A stretch of 64,000 bases of DNA from Salinisphaera sp052044135 (GTDB lineage: Bacteria > Pseudomonadota > Gammaproteobacteria > Nevskiales > Salinisphaeraceae): assembly GCF_052044135.1 (NCBI RefSeq), contig NZ_JBQDYF010000001.1, positions 310,001 through 374,000 of the forward strand. The letters are read 5' to 3'. This document shows, piece by piece, positions 55,287 through 63,402 of the stretch. The notes beneath the pieces were generated by a model. The model saw only the letters and a program-made list of their open reading frames with translations. It searched no databases and was not told where the DNA came from. Both the position numbers and the translations under genes were made by a program. Each line of letters opens with the position of its first letter. Within the stretch, counting starts at the first letter, position 1.

Positions 55287-55952
55287 ATGATTACGCTGGA
55301 TATCGATCTCGTCTCCGACATTGTCTGCCCCTGGTGTGCCATCGGCCTGGCGCGCCTGCAGCAGGCCACCGACCGTCTGGACGACATCGAGTGCCGGCTG
55401 CACTGGCATCCGTTCGTGCTCAATCCCGATATCGGCCCCGAGGGCCGCGACATGGTCGCGCATCTGGCGGCCAAGTACGGCAAGACGCCGGACGAAGTCC
55501 GTGAGTCGCAGCAGCAGATCATTGCGGCCGCGGCCGAGTCCGGGTTGGACTTCAAGCGTGCGGCCGAGCGCCGATCCTGGAACACGTTCGACGTGCACCG
55601 TGTTCTGCACGAGGCCCGTGAGGCCGGCGTCGACCAGGCTTTCAACGAGCAGTTGTTCGACGTTTATTTTCGCGAAGCCGCCGATCCCACCGATCCGGCG
55701 CTGCTGCGCGAGATCGGCATGGCGCTCGGCATGGACGCCAGCCATATCGACGAAATTCTGGCCGGCGAACGCCACGCCGACGCCGTTCGTGCCGAGATCG
55801 ATTACTATCAGCAGCTGGGTGTGACGGCCGTGCCCTCGTTCGTCGTGGCCGAGCGCTATCTCATTTCCGGAGCCCAGCCACCGGAGGTGCTGGCCGACGC
55901 CCTGCGCCAGATCGCCGCCGAACTCACCGACGAGGCGGGCTCGCCCGCGTAA
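55287..55952 (+). CDS. FrnE-like DsbA family oxidoreductase
   Basis: A 221-residue thioredoxin-fold protein with the active-site motif VCPWC near residue 13 (SDIVCPWCAIGLARL), the long helical insertion of the DsbA class, and the cis-proline segment GVTAVPSFVVAERYLISGAQP. There is no signal peptide, so it acts in the cytoplasm, like FrnE and the polyketide-associated 2-hydroxychromene-isomerase-like proteins. It probably reduces or isomerises disulfides under oxidative stress. It is a single gene after the antiporter. Confidence 0.88.
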   Translation: MITLDIDLVSDIVCPWCAIGLARLQQATDRLDDIECRLHWHPFVLNPDIGPEGRDMVAHLAAKYGKTPDEVRESQQQIIAAAAESGLDFKRAAERRSWNTFDVHRVLHEAREAGVDQAFNEQLFDVYFREAADPTDPALLREIGMALGMDASHIDEILAGERHADAVRAEIDYYQQLGVTAVPSFVVAERYLISGAQPPEVLADALRQIAAELTDEAGSPA

Positions 55953-56014
55953 CCGCCGCCGGTCAGCGGGGTCTTGTCGCGCTCGTTGCGCCTTGCCTTG
56001 CGGTAGCTCGGCCC

Positions 56015-56422
56015 TTACGGCGACGCTCGCGAATCGCCGCGCTGGCGGTCGAGGTCATGCCAGCGATGTTCGCGCATTGAGGGCGCCGCGTCGTGGCGCC
56101 ACTCGCCATCATCGTGTTCATGATCGGCCGGTCCATACCCATACCCGGGCCCGGGCCAGGCGCGATGGTGCGGGATCTCACCGTGATCGCGCCACCGATC
56201 GCGGTCGCTGGACCAATGGCCGTATTCGCGATCCCCGGCGTGGCGGTCAACCCGGTCGCGGTCGCCATATCCGTAGATCGGGTAGGTCACATAGCCGGGG
56301 TAGCCGTATCCATAGCCATAGCTATGGTAGATCCGGCCATATCCCACGCTGCCATCGAGCGACTCGGGGGCGCAGCCGGCGCCGGTCAGGGCCAGGGCCA
56401 ACGCAACAATCAAATATTTCAT
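56015..56422 (-). CDS. Gly/Tyr-rich lipoprotein of unknown function
   Basis: A 135-residue predicted lipoprotein: signal LIVALALALTGAGCAPES with lipobox TGAGC. The mature part begins with a Tyr/Gly-repeat region (SYGYGYGYPGYVTYPIYGYG), then changes to a very polar His/Asp/Arg-rich stretch (DRDRVDRHAGDREYGH, RHDAAPSMREHRWHD). Such low-complexity composition fits a flexible surface or periplasmic protein, but I recognise no family. ATG 56422 directly precedes the signal peptide; upstream in-frame sequence overlaps the cupin promoter region and is ignored. Confidence 0.65.
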   Translation of the reverse strand: MKYLIVALALALTGAGCAPESLDGSVGYGRIYHSYGYGYGYPGYVTYPIYGYGDRDRVDRHAGDREYGHWSSDRDRWRDHGEIPHHRAWPGPGYGYGPADHEHDDGEWRHDAAPSMREHRWHDLDRQRGDSRASP

Positions 56423-56619
56423 GGCAGTCGCCGCGCAAAAAAGCGCACTCGGAAGGAGATCTATGGTTACGCCAAAATGCATGAATCGGATTTGAATGCC
56501 GCCAGGATCGTCGCGCCGGCGGCTTCCATTCACCCGGCCCGCATGTTTTCGTTTCCGGCGCATCGCCGCGGTCTGTGGTATCGATGGGCGGTGTCCTTGT
56601 TTTCGCCTGCGGAGGCGTG

Positions 56620-57114
56620 ATGACCGCCGACCACCTGATCGAAATGCTGCATCTCCAGCCCCATCCCGAGGGCGGCTATTATCGCCAGACTTATCGGGCG
56701 GTCGATACGCTATCCAGCGACGATTTGCCCGATCGCTACGATGGGCCGCGCGCGGCCTCCACCGCGATCTATTTTCTGTTGCGTCATGCGGAGGTTTCCC
56801 GCCTGCATCGCCTGAAATCCGACGAGGTTTGGCACTTCTATGTCGGGAATCCGTTGGTGGTGCACATGCTCACGCCAGAGGGCGAGCGTATCGATCAGGT
56901 GCTGGGCCAGGACCTGATGGCCGGCCAGGTGCCCCAGCTCGTCGTGCCTCGAGGCGTATGGTTCGGGGCGGCAATGCAGGGTGACACGGGTTTCGCCCTC
57001 GTTGGCAACACGGTGGCGCCCGGTTTCGATTTCGAGGATTTCGAATGGGCCGATCGAACGGGTTTGAGTGCTGTCTGGCCGCAGCATAGGGCGCTGGTTC
57101 AGTGGCTGACGTGA
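56620..57114 (+). CDS. Cupin_5 (DUF985) family protein
   Basis: A 164-residue cupin with the family opening LQPHPEGGYYRQTYR and the segments STAIYFLLRHAEVSRLHRLKSDEVWHFYVG and VPRGVWFGAAM. The two His and Glu of RLHRLKSDEVWHFY would be metal-binding or carbohydrate-contacting. DUF985 members resemble sugar epimerases/isomerases of the RmlC-like fold, but the substrate is not known. ATG 56620 has GGAGG four bases upstream; an upstream frame start at 56575 is unlikely. Confidence 0.85.
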   Translation: MTADHLIEMLHLQPHPEGGYYRQTYRAVDTLSSDDLPDRYDGPRAASTAIYFLLRHAEVSRLHRLKSDEVWHFYVGNPLVVHMLTPEGERIDQVLGQDLMAGQVPQLVVPRGVWFGAAMQGDTGFALVGNTVAPGFDFEDFEWADRTGLSAVWPQHRALVQWLT

Positions 57115-57173
57115 CCCGGACGTGTTCGGGTAAAGCAAGTCCGTGACGACCCCGATACCGGCAGTTGCCGAGG

Positions 57174-57187
57174 TTACGGTAACGTAA
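57174..57187. promoter_or_regulatory. Palindromic operator TTACG-GTAA-CGTAA before the outer-membrane protein gene
   Basis: A perfect five-base inverted repeat with four-base centre, about 75 bases before the BamA/TamA-like gene. A further TTACG lies at 57196-57200, exactly 22 bases (two helical turns) after the first. Its sister is at 5236-5249, before the PepSY two-component operon. Confidence 0.5.
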
Positions 57188-57261
57188 CGCTCGGGTTACG
57201 CCATGACGCTCGGCATCACGCGGGGCCGAGCGGCGGACCGTGGAATTAAGGATATTCTTTG

Positions 57262-58635
57262 ATGAACAAGCTTTGCGCTGTTGCGGGTTCAGCGGTGCGC
57301 CCCGGGCGACTGTATTCGCTCGGCGGCATCGTGCCGCGTGGTTTCGCGCTGTGTGCGCTCGCTCTGGGGCTGCCATGGGCGCTCGTCGTTCCGGCCCATG
57401 CCACCGGCGATCTGAGCCTGGATCGGAGCGTGGGCCAGTTCATTGTTATCGACAATGAGCGGCGCGCGTTGGCCGAGCATAATGCCGCGACGGCCGGTGA
57501 GTCCGATCGTGCCGTGTCGGCGCAGCCGGAGGCGCCCAAGGAACTGGAGTCGTCGCACAACGTGGCCCTGCTGCCGCAGCTGGGTTATGCCCCCGAAGTC
57601 GGGTTCATCGTTGGCGGCAAGTTCAGCGATATCAATTTCGGCGATTCGCACATGAATCTCGATATCGGCGCCACGCAATCGACCGGAGGCGAGACCGCCG
57701 TGGATGGCATATGGGGGGTCCCCCATGTGTTCGGCAGCAGTTTCATCGGGCTGGTGCGGTTTCATTACGAATTGCAGCCGACCACCAACTTCTACGGGCT
57801 GGGCAACAACAGCGTCGGAGACCATGCGATCAGCCAGCATGAATACCATGGCACGTCGCTGATGTTCACGCTCGGCCGGCGCCTGGCGCCGCACTGGGTC
57901 GTGGCCGGCACCATCGGCTACAACCGAATCACCATCGGACCCGGCGACCCCCAGAACGGAAAACAGTCGACCACCCGTGAGTTCGGCGATCTGCCCGGCA
58001 TCAAGGGCGGCTATAACAACCCGTTGTCGTTGTCGATCATCTACAACACCCAGCGCGATCTCACACGGCCGGAGCAGGGTTGGAACGTGATCGGAAAAGT
58101 TACCCACGTGGGCCCGGAACTGGGTAACGATTTCAACTATGCCCGCTTTACCGGCGACGCCAGCTATGTGCACCCGCTCGGTTCGTCCAAGCGCCTGCTC
58201 GGCTTCCGTGTCGATGGTCAATATGTCACCGGCAGCGGCAACAATCTGCCGTTTTATGAATTCTCCTCGCTGGGCGGTTTCGATAGTCTGGAAGGTTTCG
58301 AGCCGGATCGCTTTCTGGGCCAGAGCCGGATTTTCGCGCGCATCGGCTACCAGCAACTACTGGCCGATTTCGACTTCCGGCATCTGTGGCGCGTTCGGCT
58401 GGACGGCACCGTATTCGGTAGCGCCGGGCGAGTCTTTCTCGACCGTTCGCGGCTTCCCGGCGACCTATTGGCGGATACACCCCAAGTGGCGCCGGGGCTG
58501 AGCAACGATATCCAGCTTAGCTATGGTGTCGGCCTGCGCGCCGCGCTTAGCGAGGCACTGTCGACCCGACTCGATGTTGGTTTCTCCGGCGAGAGTAATG
58601 CGCTCATTTATCTGTCGTTCGGCAATGCTTTCTAG
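57262..58635 (+). CDS. BamA/TamA-like outer-membrane beta-barrel protein
   Basis: A 457-residue protein: a long N-terminal signal (leader ending VVPAHATGD), a linker of about 60 residues, then a C-terminal Omp85-type barrel (surface-antigen domain) with alternating strands and the terminal strand NALIYLSFGNAF ending in Phe. POTRA domains are absent, so it is a stand-alone barrel like patatin-associated or TamA-like short members. The FGLGNNSV-type loop (NFYGLGNNSVGDHAI) is typical. ATG 57262 is used because AAGGA lies nine bases before it. The palindrome upstream suggests control by the PepSY-linked regulator. Confidence 0.82.
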   Translation: MNKLCAVAGSAVRPGRLYSLGGIVPRGFALCALALGLPWALVVPAHATGDLSLDRSVGQFIVIDNERRALAEHNAATAGESDRAVSAQPEAPKELESSHNVALLPQLGYAPEVGFIVGGKFSDINFGDSHMNLDIGATQSTGGETAVDGIWGVPHVFGSSFIGLVRFHYELQPTTNFYGLGNNSVGDHAISQHEYHGTSLMFTLGRRLAPHWVVAGTIGYNRITIGPGDPQNGKQSTTREFGDLPGIKGGYNNPLSLSIIYNTQRDLTRPEQGWNVIGKVTHVGPELGNDFNYARFTGDASYVHPLGSSKRLLGFRVDGQYVTGSGNNLPFYEFSSLGGFDSLEGFEPDRFLGQSRIFARIGYQQLLADFDFRHLWRVRLDGTVFGSAGRVFLDRSRLPGDLLADTPQVAPGLSNDIQLSYGVGLRAALSEALSTRLDVGFSGESNALIYLSFGNAF

Positions 58636-59143
58636 ACCATATGGATTGCATCGCAATCCATGATGCCCTTGGGGTCGGCCCAAACCAGCGCCAAAAAAGT
58701 CTTTTTGGCACAGATATTTGCGATGCAATCCATATCAGTGTCCTGTCTCGCAAGTAACCTTACATTGCGCACGGCCGTCGCCGCGTATTGACCGGCCTAC
58801 AAGTTGCTCGAAATTCATGGTGCGAACTGACGTGGCGGGACACGCGTCTCCGGTCACGTGTATTGGGTTGTGTTCAAAACCCCGTTGCGCGGGTATACCA
58901 ACAGCGTGGCCATGGCAGCGAGTCGCCGCAGCCTGAGACGCCGGATCGTTTTTTTCAGCTGGCACGGTTGTGTCGGACCGGTTGAAAGGTCTGTCACCGC
59001 GGCCGCCCGGTCGGCGGGGGTGCGTCTCGGGCTGACCATGATTCAAGGCAACCCTGCGGCGCTTGAGCGCCGGGGTTGTCATAAGCCGGTCGCCGAAGTC
59101 GGTGCGGTAGGCTGGGCACTTTGCAACCGCGAGAGAGAGACCC
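58636..59143. other. Intergenic region after the outer-membrane protein gene
   Basis: About 510 bases. The first 100 hold the nested inverted-repeat element. From 58740 to 59140 I find no gene that I would support: open frames on both strands are short and have no family resemblance. The GAGAGAGA run just before 59144 (59130-59137) supplies the ribosome-binding site of the next gene. Confidence 0.5.
58639..58735. repeat. 97-bp element with perfect 18-bp terminal inverted repeats and nested palindromes
   Basis: ATATGGATTGCATCGCAA (58639-58656) is perfectly complementary to the sequence at 58718-58735. The left end is itself a palindrome (ATGGATTGC-ATC-GCAATCCAT, 58641-58661). Between the arms lies a third hairpin, GCCAAAAA-AGTC-TTTTTGGC (about 58690-58709). 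The element begins four bases after the outer-membrane protein stop. It could be a MITE-like mobile element, a REP-type repeat, or a structured 3' end. No target-site duplication is clear. Confidence 0.75.
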
Positions 59144-59566
59144 ATGAACCCATTCAAGGGCATTGTGGCCGGCTTCATCGCCACGGTGGTGCTTTCCATC
59201 CTGATGATCGTCAAGGCGTTTTCGCACTGGCTGTCGGCGTTTAACGCGATCGAGGGTATTCATCGGCTGACCGGCGGCCCGCTGGTCATGGGCTGGGTCG
59301 GGCATTTCGCGATCGGTTCGATCCTATGGGGCGTGCTCTTCGCCGTGTTGTATTCGCGCCTGCCCGGCGGGCAGGGATGGGTGCGCGGCGTCGTGTTTGG
59401 CCTGATGGCCTGGTTGGCGATGATGCTGCTGTTTCTACCGGTCGCCGGCTATGGATTCTTCGGGCTGGCGATCGGTTGGCCCGTGGCCGGGCTCACGCTG
59501 GTTTTGCACCTGATCTACGGGGCCGTGCTCGGGTCTGCTTATGCCACGTTGACCGCCCGGGGCTGA
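59144..59566 (+). CDS. Small four-helix membrane protein of unknown function
   Basis: A 140-residue inner-membrane protein with four hydrophobic segments: GIVAGFIATVVLSILMIVKA, WVGHFAIGSILWGVLFAVLY, GVVFGLMAWLAMMLLFLPVAG, and LTLVLHLIYGAVLGSAYA. The pattern resembles DUF6789-like proteins found near stress or stationary-phase genes, but I am not certain. No charged motif suggests a transporter. A nine-base-pair hairpin (GCGGCCGGC / GCCGGCCGC) starts eight bases after the stop. Confidence 0.75.
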   Translation: MNPFKGIVAGFIATVVLSILMIVKAFSHWLSAFNAIEGIHRLTGGPLVMGWVGHFAIGSILWGVLFAVLYSRLPGGQGWVRGVVFGLMAWLAMMLLFLPVAGYGFFGLAIGWPVAGLTLVLHLIYGAVLGSAYATLTARG

Positions 59567-59573
59567 CAAGAGA

Positions 59574-59596
59574 GCGGCCGGCATGAAGCCGGCCGC
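59574..59596. terminator. GC hairpin between convergent genes
   Basis: GCGGCCGGC-ATGAA-GCCGGCCGC is a perfect nine-base-pair stem with a five-base loop, between the small membrane-protein gene and prc, which are convergent. It has no U tract, so intrinsic termination is doubtful. Confidence 0.5.
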
Positions 59597-59679
59597 AAGT
59601 CTGATTATCGGTCCGGGCCGCGGCATGCGGGCTGTTGCCACCCGCGTTTACCGGGAGTCCGGTTGCCGGGCTCCCGGCC

Positions 59680-61821
59680 TCAGGCCGCTTTCCTGGCGGT
59701 CTGCGGCTGGGCGCGAATGTGGATCATGTCGAGCAGAATGTTGGCGCTTTCCGTTTCGTAAGCATCGAAACCCTTGCTGCCGGTGTCGCCCGGGGTGGGG
59801 GTCGGCAGGGTGTCATCGGGCTTGTTGGCGTTGTCCTTGCCGTTCTCGCTCGAGGCGCCGTCGTCCTGGGCGTCTTCGAGCGCCTTGTAGTTCTTGTACG
59901 GCGGCTTGCCGGTCGCCTTGCGATGGGTATTGGCCAGCGCCAGCAGTTTGTGTTCCAACTGCTGCTGTTCCTGGCGACGCTTGTGGATATCCAGCGATAC
60001 GGTTTTCTGGTCGCTTTCCTTGCGCGCCAGATGGATCCGCTTGACCAGATACTGAAAGTCCGGATCGTGCGCCACGCGTTGCTGGTGATCCTTCTTGAGC
60101 GTCGGCAGCATTTTCTGGATCGCGTCCGAGGACGGATAGGCGGTCGGCGGAATCGTGTCGTAGGGCAGTGCGTTGGGCAGCGCGGATTCGCCGATCTTGT
60201 TGGGATCGATCGCCGAGGGATAGGTGATATCCGGGGTCACGCCGCGGTCCTGTGTGCTCTTGCCAGAGACGCGATAGAACTTGGCCTCGGTCAGCTTGAG
60301 CTGGCCGGAGGACAGGGGCAGCAGCGTCTGGACCGTGCCCTTGCCAAAGGTCTGGCTGCCCAGGATCAGGGCGCGACCGTAGTCCTGCAGCGCACCGGCG
60401 ACGATTTCAGAGGCCGAGGCGGACAGGCGGTTGGTCATCACGGCCAGCGGCCCGGAATAGACCGGTCCGTTGTTGCGATCGCCCAGGACCTGAATATTGC
60501 CGTTGGCGTCCTGGATCTGCACGCCGGGCGCGGAATTCATGAACAGGCCGATCAGCTTCATGGCTTCGCCGAGCGCGCCGCCGCCGTTGTTGCGCAGGTC
60601 GAGAATCACGCCCTGGACATTATCCTTCTTCAGCTTGATCAGTTGCTTCTTCACGTCGTCCGCGGTGCCGTTGTAAAACGACGGCAGGGTGACGATACCG
60701 ATCTTGTGCTCGGTGCCGTCGTGCTTGACGTGCATCACGCGCGAGCTGGCGGCCTGGTCCTTGAGCTTGATCTTGGCGCGGGTGAGCGTGACGGTCTTGG
60801 TCTGGCTGTTGTCCGGCGGCGAGACCTGCAAGCGCACAGTGGAGCCGGCCTTGCCGCGGATCAGCTGCACGGTCTCGTCGAGTCGCATGCCGATCACGTC
60901 GGTGAAGTCGCCCTGCTTGCCCTGGCCCACGGCAATGATGCGATCGGTGGGCTTGAGCTTGCCGGATTTGGCCGCCGGGCCGCCCGGAATCAGGCGCACC
61001 AGTTCCGCGTACCCGTTCTTCGAGCGCAATTCCGCGCCGATGCCCTGCAGCTGCAGGTTCATGTCGATGTTGAAATCCTCGGAGCGACGCGGCGAGAAAT
61101 AATCCGTGTGCGGATCGTAGCAGTGGGTGTACGCATCCATGTAGACCGAGAACACATCGGTCGGCTCGGCCTGGCGCAGCTGCTTGAGTTCGTTGGTGTA
61201 GCGCTGCGTCAGACGCTTCTTGATCTCGGCCGGCTTGACGTCGTTGAGCCGCAGGTCGATGACCTGGTTTTCCAGTTGTTTGGTCCAGAGCTTCTGGCGG
61301 GCCGCGGCATCGGCCGGCCATGGCGCGTTTTCGCGATCCACCTTCAAGGATTCCTGATCATCGAGATTGAACGAATTCAGGCCCCGATCGATACGGTGCA
61401 ATGCCCACTGATCGATCTGGATGCGGCGCTTCTGGTAGGTGTTGAAGATGGCGTAGGCGGCGGTCAGCTTGCCGCTTTTGAGCTGATTGTCGAGCTCGTC
61501 GCCGTATTTCTTCTTCAGGCGTTGCACGTCGGAAGCGAGAAACACGCTGTGGGTGCCGTCCAGGTCATCCAGATAGGCCTTGAAGAATTTCTCGGAAAAG
61601 GCGTTATCGAGCTTGATCTTGTTGTAGTGGTTGTCCTGCAGCTCGCGCACGACTTCCTGATCGATCTTGCTCTGGTCGTTGTCGGGCGTCAGTGGGGTAT
61701 AGCCCTGGGCCAAGCCCGCCCCGGCATCGGGGACCGGCGTCGGCTGGTTTTCCGAAGCGGCACAGCCGGTCTGGGCGAAGAGCATCGCCAGAAGCACAAG
61801 AGACAGGGCTAGATAGCGCAT
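59680..61821 (-). CDS. prc: Tail-specific (carboxy-terminal processing) protease
   Basis: A 713-residue periplasmic serine protease of the S41 family. Signal region LVLLAMLFAQTGCAAS (the AQTGC could be a lipobox); N-terminal Prc domain with QRYTNELKQL; a PDZ domain (RLIPGGPAAKSGKLKPTDRI); catalytic region LSASASEIVAGALQDYGRAL with the serine and GSQTFGKGTVQ with the lysine; and a C-terminal DUF3340 region. It degrades proteins with nonpolar C-termini and trims peptidoglycan hydrolases, penicillin-binding protein 3 and others. The length is close to the 680 residues of E. coli Prc. ATG 61821 is assumed; an in-frame GTG three codons upstream is possible. Confidence 0.93.
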   Translation of the reverse strand: MRYLALSLVLLAMLFAQTGCAASENQPTPVPDAGAGLAQGYTPLTPDNDQSKIDQEVVRELQDNHYNKIKLDNAFSEKFFKAYLDDLDGTHSVFLASDVQRLKKKYGDELDNQLKSGKLTAAYAIFNTYQKRRIQIDQWALHRIDRGLNSFNLDDQESLKVDRENAPWPADAAARQKLWTKQLENQVIDLRLNDVKPAEIKKRLTQRYTNELKQLRQAEPTDVFSVYMDAYTHCYDPHTDYFSPRRSEDFNIDMNLQLQGIGAELRSKNGYAELVRLIPGGPAAKSGKLKPTDRIIAVGQGKQGDFTDVIGMRLDETVQLIRGKAGSTVRLQVSPPDNSQTKTVTLTRAKIKLKDQAASSRVMHVKHDGTEHKIGIVTLPSFYNGTADDVKKQLIKLKKDNVQGVILDLRNNGGGALGEAMKLIGLFMNSAPGVQIQDANGNIQVLGDRNNGPVYSGPLAVMTNRLSASASEIVAGALQDYGRALILGSQTFGKGTVQTLLPLSSGQLKLTEAKFYRVSGKSTQDRGVTPDITYPSAIDPNKIGESALPNALPYDTIPPTAYPSSDAIQKMLPTLKKDHQQRVAHDPDFQYLVKRIHLARKESDQKTVSLDIHKRRQEQQQLEHKLLALANTHRKATGKPPYKNYKALEDAQDDGASSENGKDNANKPDDTLPTPTPGDTGSKGFDAYETESANILLDMIHIRAQPQTARKAA

Positions 61822-62013
61822 GAAAATCACGTGTCCTATCGAGTTGACCGCGGGAACACGGCATCGGAGTCGTGGAGGGCCGGATACGGTGTATCGGCGC
61901 CGCCGAGAATCGTCGAAATTGTCGGCACGAGGGCAACGATACATGAACGATACCGTATGCAGGAATACGCACTCCTACGGGGTGGGGTGCCGCGGGGCCC
62001 GCGCGTCGCCGCA

Positions 62014-62994
62014 TCAAGGGCGGCGCGAGGCGCCTTCGGGCGGGCCGGCATCGGGCAGGCGGAAGAATGTCAGCTCGTGCTTGTTGGCGCTCAGATGACG
62101 CAGTCGGGCGTTGTCTATATCGAGAAAATGGTCGATTTCGGCTGGGTCGACCACGCCCTGGCACTTTACGGTAATGACGATTCCAGCCTGTGGGCAGGCG
62201 CGGCACCAGTAGCGCGCCAGCGCAAGAATCCGAGCAGGATAGGCGATCAGGTCCGACAGGATCCAGTCGGGGCGCCGATCCAGGTCTGCGACCGTCAGGC
62301 CGAATGCATCGCCGCGGTGCGTGGTCACGCGTGGCGCGGCCGCGAGCTCTGGCACCAGCGGGGCGCGATCGACGGCGACGACGTCGGCGCCGAGCTGGTT
62401 CAGTACCCAGGTCCAGCCGCCCGGCGACGCCCCCAGGTCGAGACAGACATCGCCCGGGCCCGGCTGCGTTCGGGCCAGGGTCAAAGCCTCCCAGAGCTTG
62501 AGATAGGCCCGGTTGGGCGGGCCTTCACGATCCTCGGCGAAAACCGGCCGGCCGTCCGCAAAGGCGCTGGAGCAGAGCGGCGACGCCAGCAACCGATCCC
62601 GGTCGAGCAGGCCGAATACGCCCAGCGGAGCGGACGGCACGGGCGCCGGAAAGCCGAGGGGCCGGAAGCGGATCGGCGCCAGTTTGTCGGCGATCAGCCG
62701 CGCGCGGCGATGATGCGAGATCGAGTGCAGGTGCCAGTTGCGCTGTACTGAGGCCAGCAGGCGCGCGGCTTCGCCGATCGAAGCCACGCGGTACTCGGCC
62801 GGGGCCAGCCAGCTGTTGCGGGCCCAGGCCGCCGGGCCGGAGGTACCGTGGACAAAGATCAGCGAATCGATCGCGTCAACAATACGATCGCCGCGATGGA
62901 CCAGTTCGTCGATCAGCGCCTGGCGGTGGCCGTCGGCGGCGAGATGCACGACGTTGTAAGCGATCGGCAGCGCGGCAGGGAAGTCGCTTGGCAT
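62014..62994 (-). CDS. RlmM-like 2'-O-ribose methyltransferase (FtsJ-type)
   Basis: A 326-residue SAM-dependent methyltransferase. The SAM motif is CLDLGASPGGWTWVLNQLGADVVAVDRA (about 180-207), followed by the catalytic K-D-K-E type residues in DWILSDLIAYP, VITVKCQG and SANKHELTFF. An N-terminal THUMP-like or RlmM-specific half (HLHSISHHRRARLI) precedes it. RlmM methylates C2498 of 23S rRNA, and the pattern with an N-terminal extension fits, but conservation is not enough to exclude a related rRNA or tRNA methyltransferase. It lies upstream of prc on the same strand. Confidence 0.8.
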   Translation of the reverse strand: MPSDFPAALPIAYNVVHLAADGHRQALIDELVHRGDRIVDAIDSLIFVHGTSGPAAWARNSWLAPAEYRVASIGEAARLLASVQRNWHLHSISHHRRARLIADKLAPIRFRPLGFPAPVPSAPLGVFGLLDRDRLLASPLCSSAFADGRPVFAEDREGPPNRAYLKLWEALTLARTQPGPGDVCLDLGASPGGWTWVLNQLGADVVAVDRAPLVPELAAAPRVTTHRGDAFGLTVADLDRRPDWILSDLIAYPARILALARYWCRACPQAGIVITVKCQGVVDPAEIDHFLDIDNARLRHLSANKHELTFFRLPDAGPPEGASRRP

Positions 62995-63402
62995 CGGCAG
63001 GCGATGGTTGCGGAATGAAGTGCTTGCGAAGACGTCAGTTTAGGGCCTGCGGCGGTGTCATGCGACGCCGCGTCGCGGTCCGAAGGTGTGTCAGCCAGAG
63101 CGTCGCCGTGCCACGGCCGGGCCGGGCAACGCCGAATGGCGTGCCCAGGCCCTCGCCTGGGCTGCACGACGCGAAGGGTCGGTCGCCGGCCATCTTTTTG
63201 TATAAAATTTAATGCGTCCGCCGCGCCGGAGGGTCATGTAACGGTAGCGCGGGCATCGCGACGCCGGGTCGATGCGTAGTATCCGGCGCGCCCGCCGTTA
63301 ACGACAACGCCCCGCGAAACGCGCGCATGGGACATGCGCCGTCGTCGTGAACGGTTCGCGCCCTTCGGCCGTCTATCGGGTCAATACGGGAGTTGTCGTT
63401 TT
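62995..63402. other. Intergenic region between the methyltransferase and MHYT genes
   Basis: About 400 bases between divergent genes. A short AT-rich patch at 63193-63213 (TTTTTGTATAAAATTTAAT) stands out in GC-rich DNA and probably contains a promoter for the MHYT gene, with TATAAA as a possible -10, but no matching -35 is seen. No gene is supported. Confidence 0.4.

Noticed and set aside
58706..58721. Sigma-54-like sequence TGGCACAGATATTTGC
   Set aside because: The distance between GG and GC is one base too long, which inactivates such promoters, and the sequence lies inside the nested inverted repeat with no gene correctly placed downstream.
59635..61812. 725-codon plus-strand frame opposite prc
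   Set aside because: Composition is that of a mirror frame; the minus strand has a complete Prc protease with catalytic residues.
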